64,000 nt of DNA from Hyposmocoma kahamanoa (lineage: Eukaryota > Arthropoda > Insecta > Lepidoptera > Cosmopterigidae). The translations under genes and the position numbers were made by a program. Shown here one piece after another: positions 63,869 through 64,000 of the stretch. The stretch lies in assembly GCF_003589595.1 (NCBI RefSeq), contig NW_020653851.1:23171894-23235893 (forward strand), read 5' to 3'. Under the pieces are notes generated by a model, which saw nothing but the letters and a program-made list of their open reading frames with translations, was not told the DNA's origin and did not search any database. How positions within the stretch are numbered: the first letter of the stretch is position 1; the number at the start of each line of letters is the position of its first letter.

Positions 63869-64000
63869 CTGGATTGATTGATCGGGCACACATTATTAAA
63901 TTGCTTTGCAGATTTGTGTGCATTGTGTTTTCTCACCATGTTTTCATTCCTCGAAAAGCTCACCGTGAATTTTAAATTAAATTCGCACATGAAAAACTCA

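Noticed and set aside
1..64000. A bacterial-type defence system, operon or CRISPR array
   Set aside because: Split genes, GT-AG introns and animal transposons show this is insect nuclear DNA; no spaced direct repeats of CRISPR type were seen.

Overview
The window reads as nuclear DNA of an insect, most likely a moth or butterfly. It is AT-rich, its three multi-exon genes are separated by introns full of transposons, and several of its repeats (the AACCGACYTCAAAA MITE, tRNA-derived SINEs, CR1/jockey-type LINEs) look like those common in Lepidoptera. The species cannot be named from the sequence. There are two assembly gaps, 29323-29722 (400 N) and 53335-53344 (10 N). No bacterial features, CRISPR arrays or free-standing tRNA/rRNA genes were seen.

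Genes, rebuilt exon by exon with matching splice phases. (1) Minus strand, 20999 down to 114 and on past the left edge: a secreted animal haem peroxidase (chorion-peroxidase/peroxinectin type). Eight exons encode 511 residues, with an 11-kb intron between exons 2 and 3. (2) Plus strand, 30022-41731: Uba5, the UFM1-activating E1 enzyme, complete in nine exons and 394 residues. (3) Minus strand, 60489 down to 46112: Msh5, the meiotic MutS homologue. Fifteen exons encode 728 codons covering the connector, clamp and ATPase core; the first exon and the last few codons are not located. The peroxidase and Uba5 are divergently arranged with 9 kb of transposon-rich DNA between them. Uba5 and Msh5 converge, with 4.4 kb between stop and last clear exon. 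The three have no evident functional link: extracellular oxidation, UFMylation and meiotic crossover.

Most of the rest is mobile DNA. It includes a degenerate 4.5-kb CR1-like LINE (24242-28800) with an esterase-type ORF1, at least ten LINE fragments, a dead mariner (51128-52279), four tRNA-derived SINE types, about 15 copies of a 280-bp repeat (Rep-A) with a central hairpin, seven copies of a MITE (Rep-C), and five copies of a Penelope-like terminal fragment (Rep-B). Several foldback MITEs lie in Uba5 and Msh5 introns. Nested insertions give relative ages.

The most striking find is a family of three ~495-bp elements (12558-13054, 35580-36071, 39474-39969) with CAT-starting terminal inverted repeats. 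Two have perfect 8-bp target duplications, and one still carries an open THAP zinc-finger first exon followed by a splice donor. These are the marks of a P-element-derived MITE. Short near-perfect hairpins at 7353-7429, 2977-3055 and 62402-62480, and a Penelope-like inverted pair at 57390-57977, also deserve a look.
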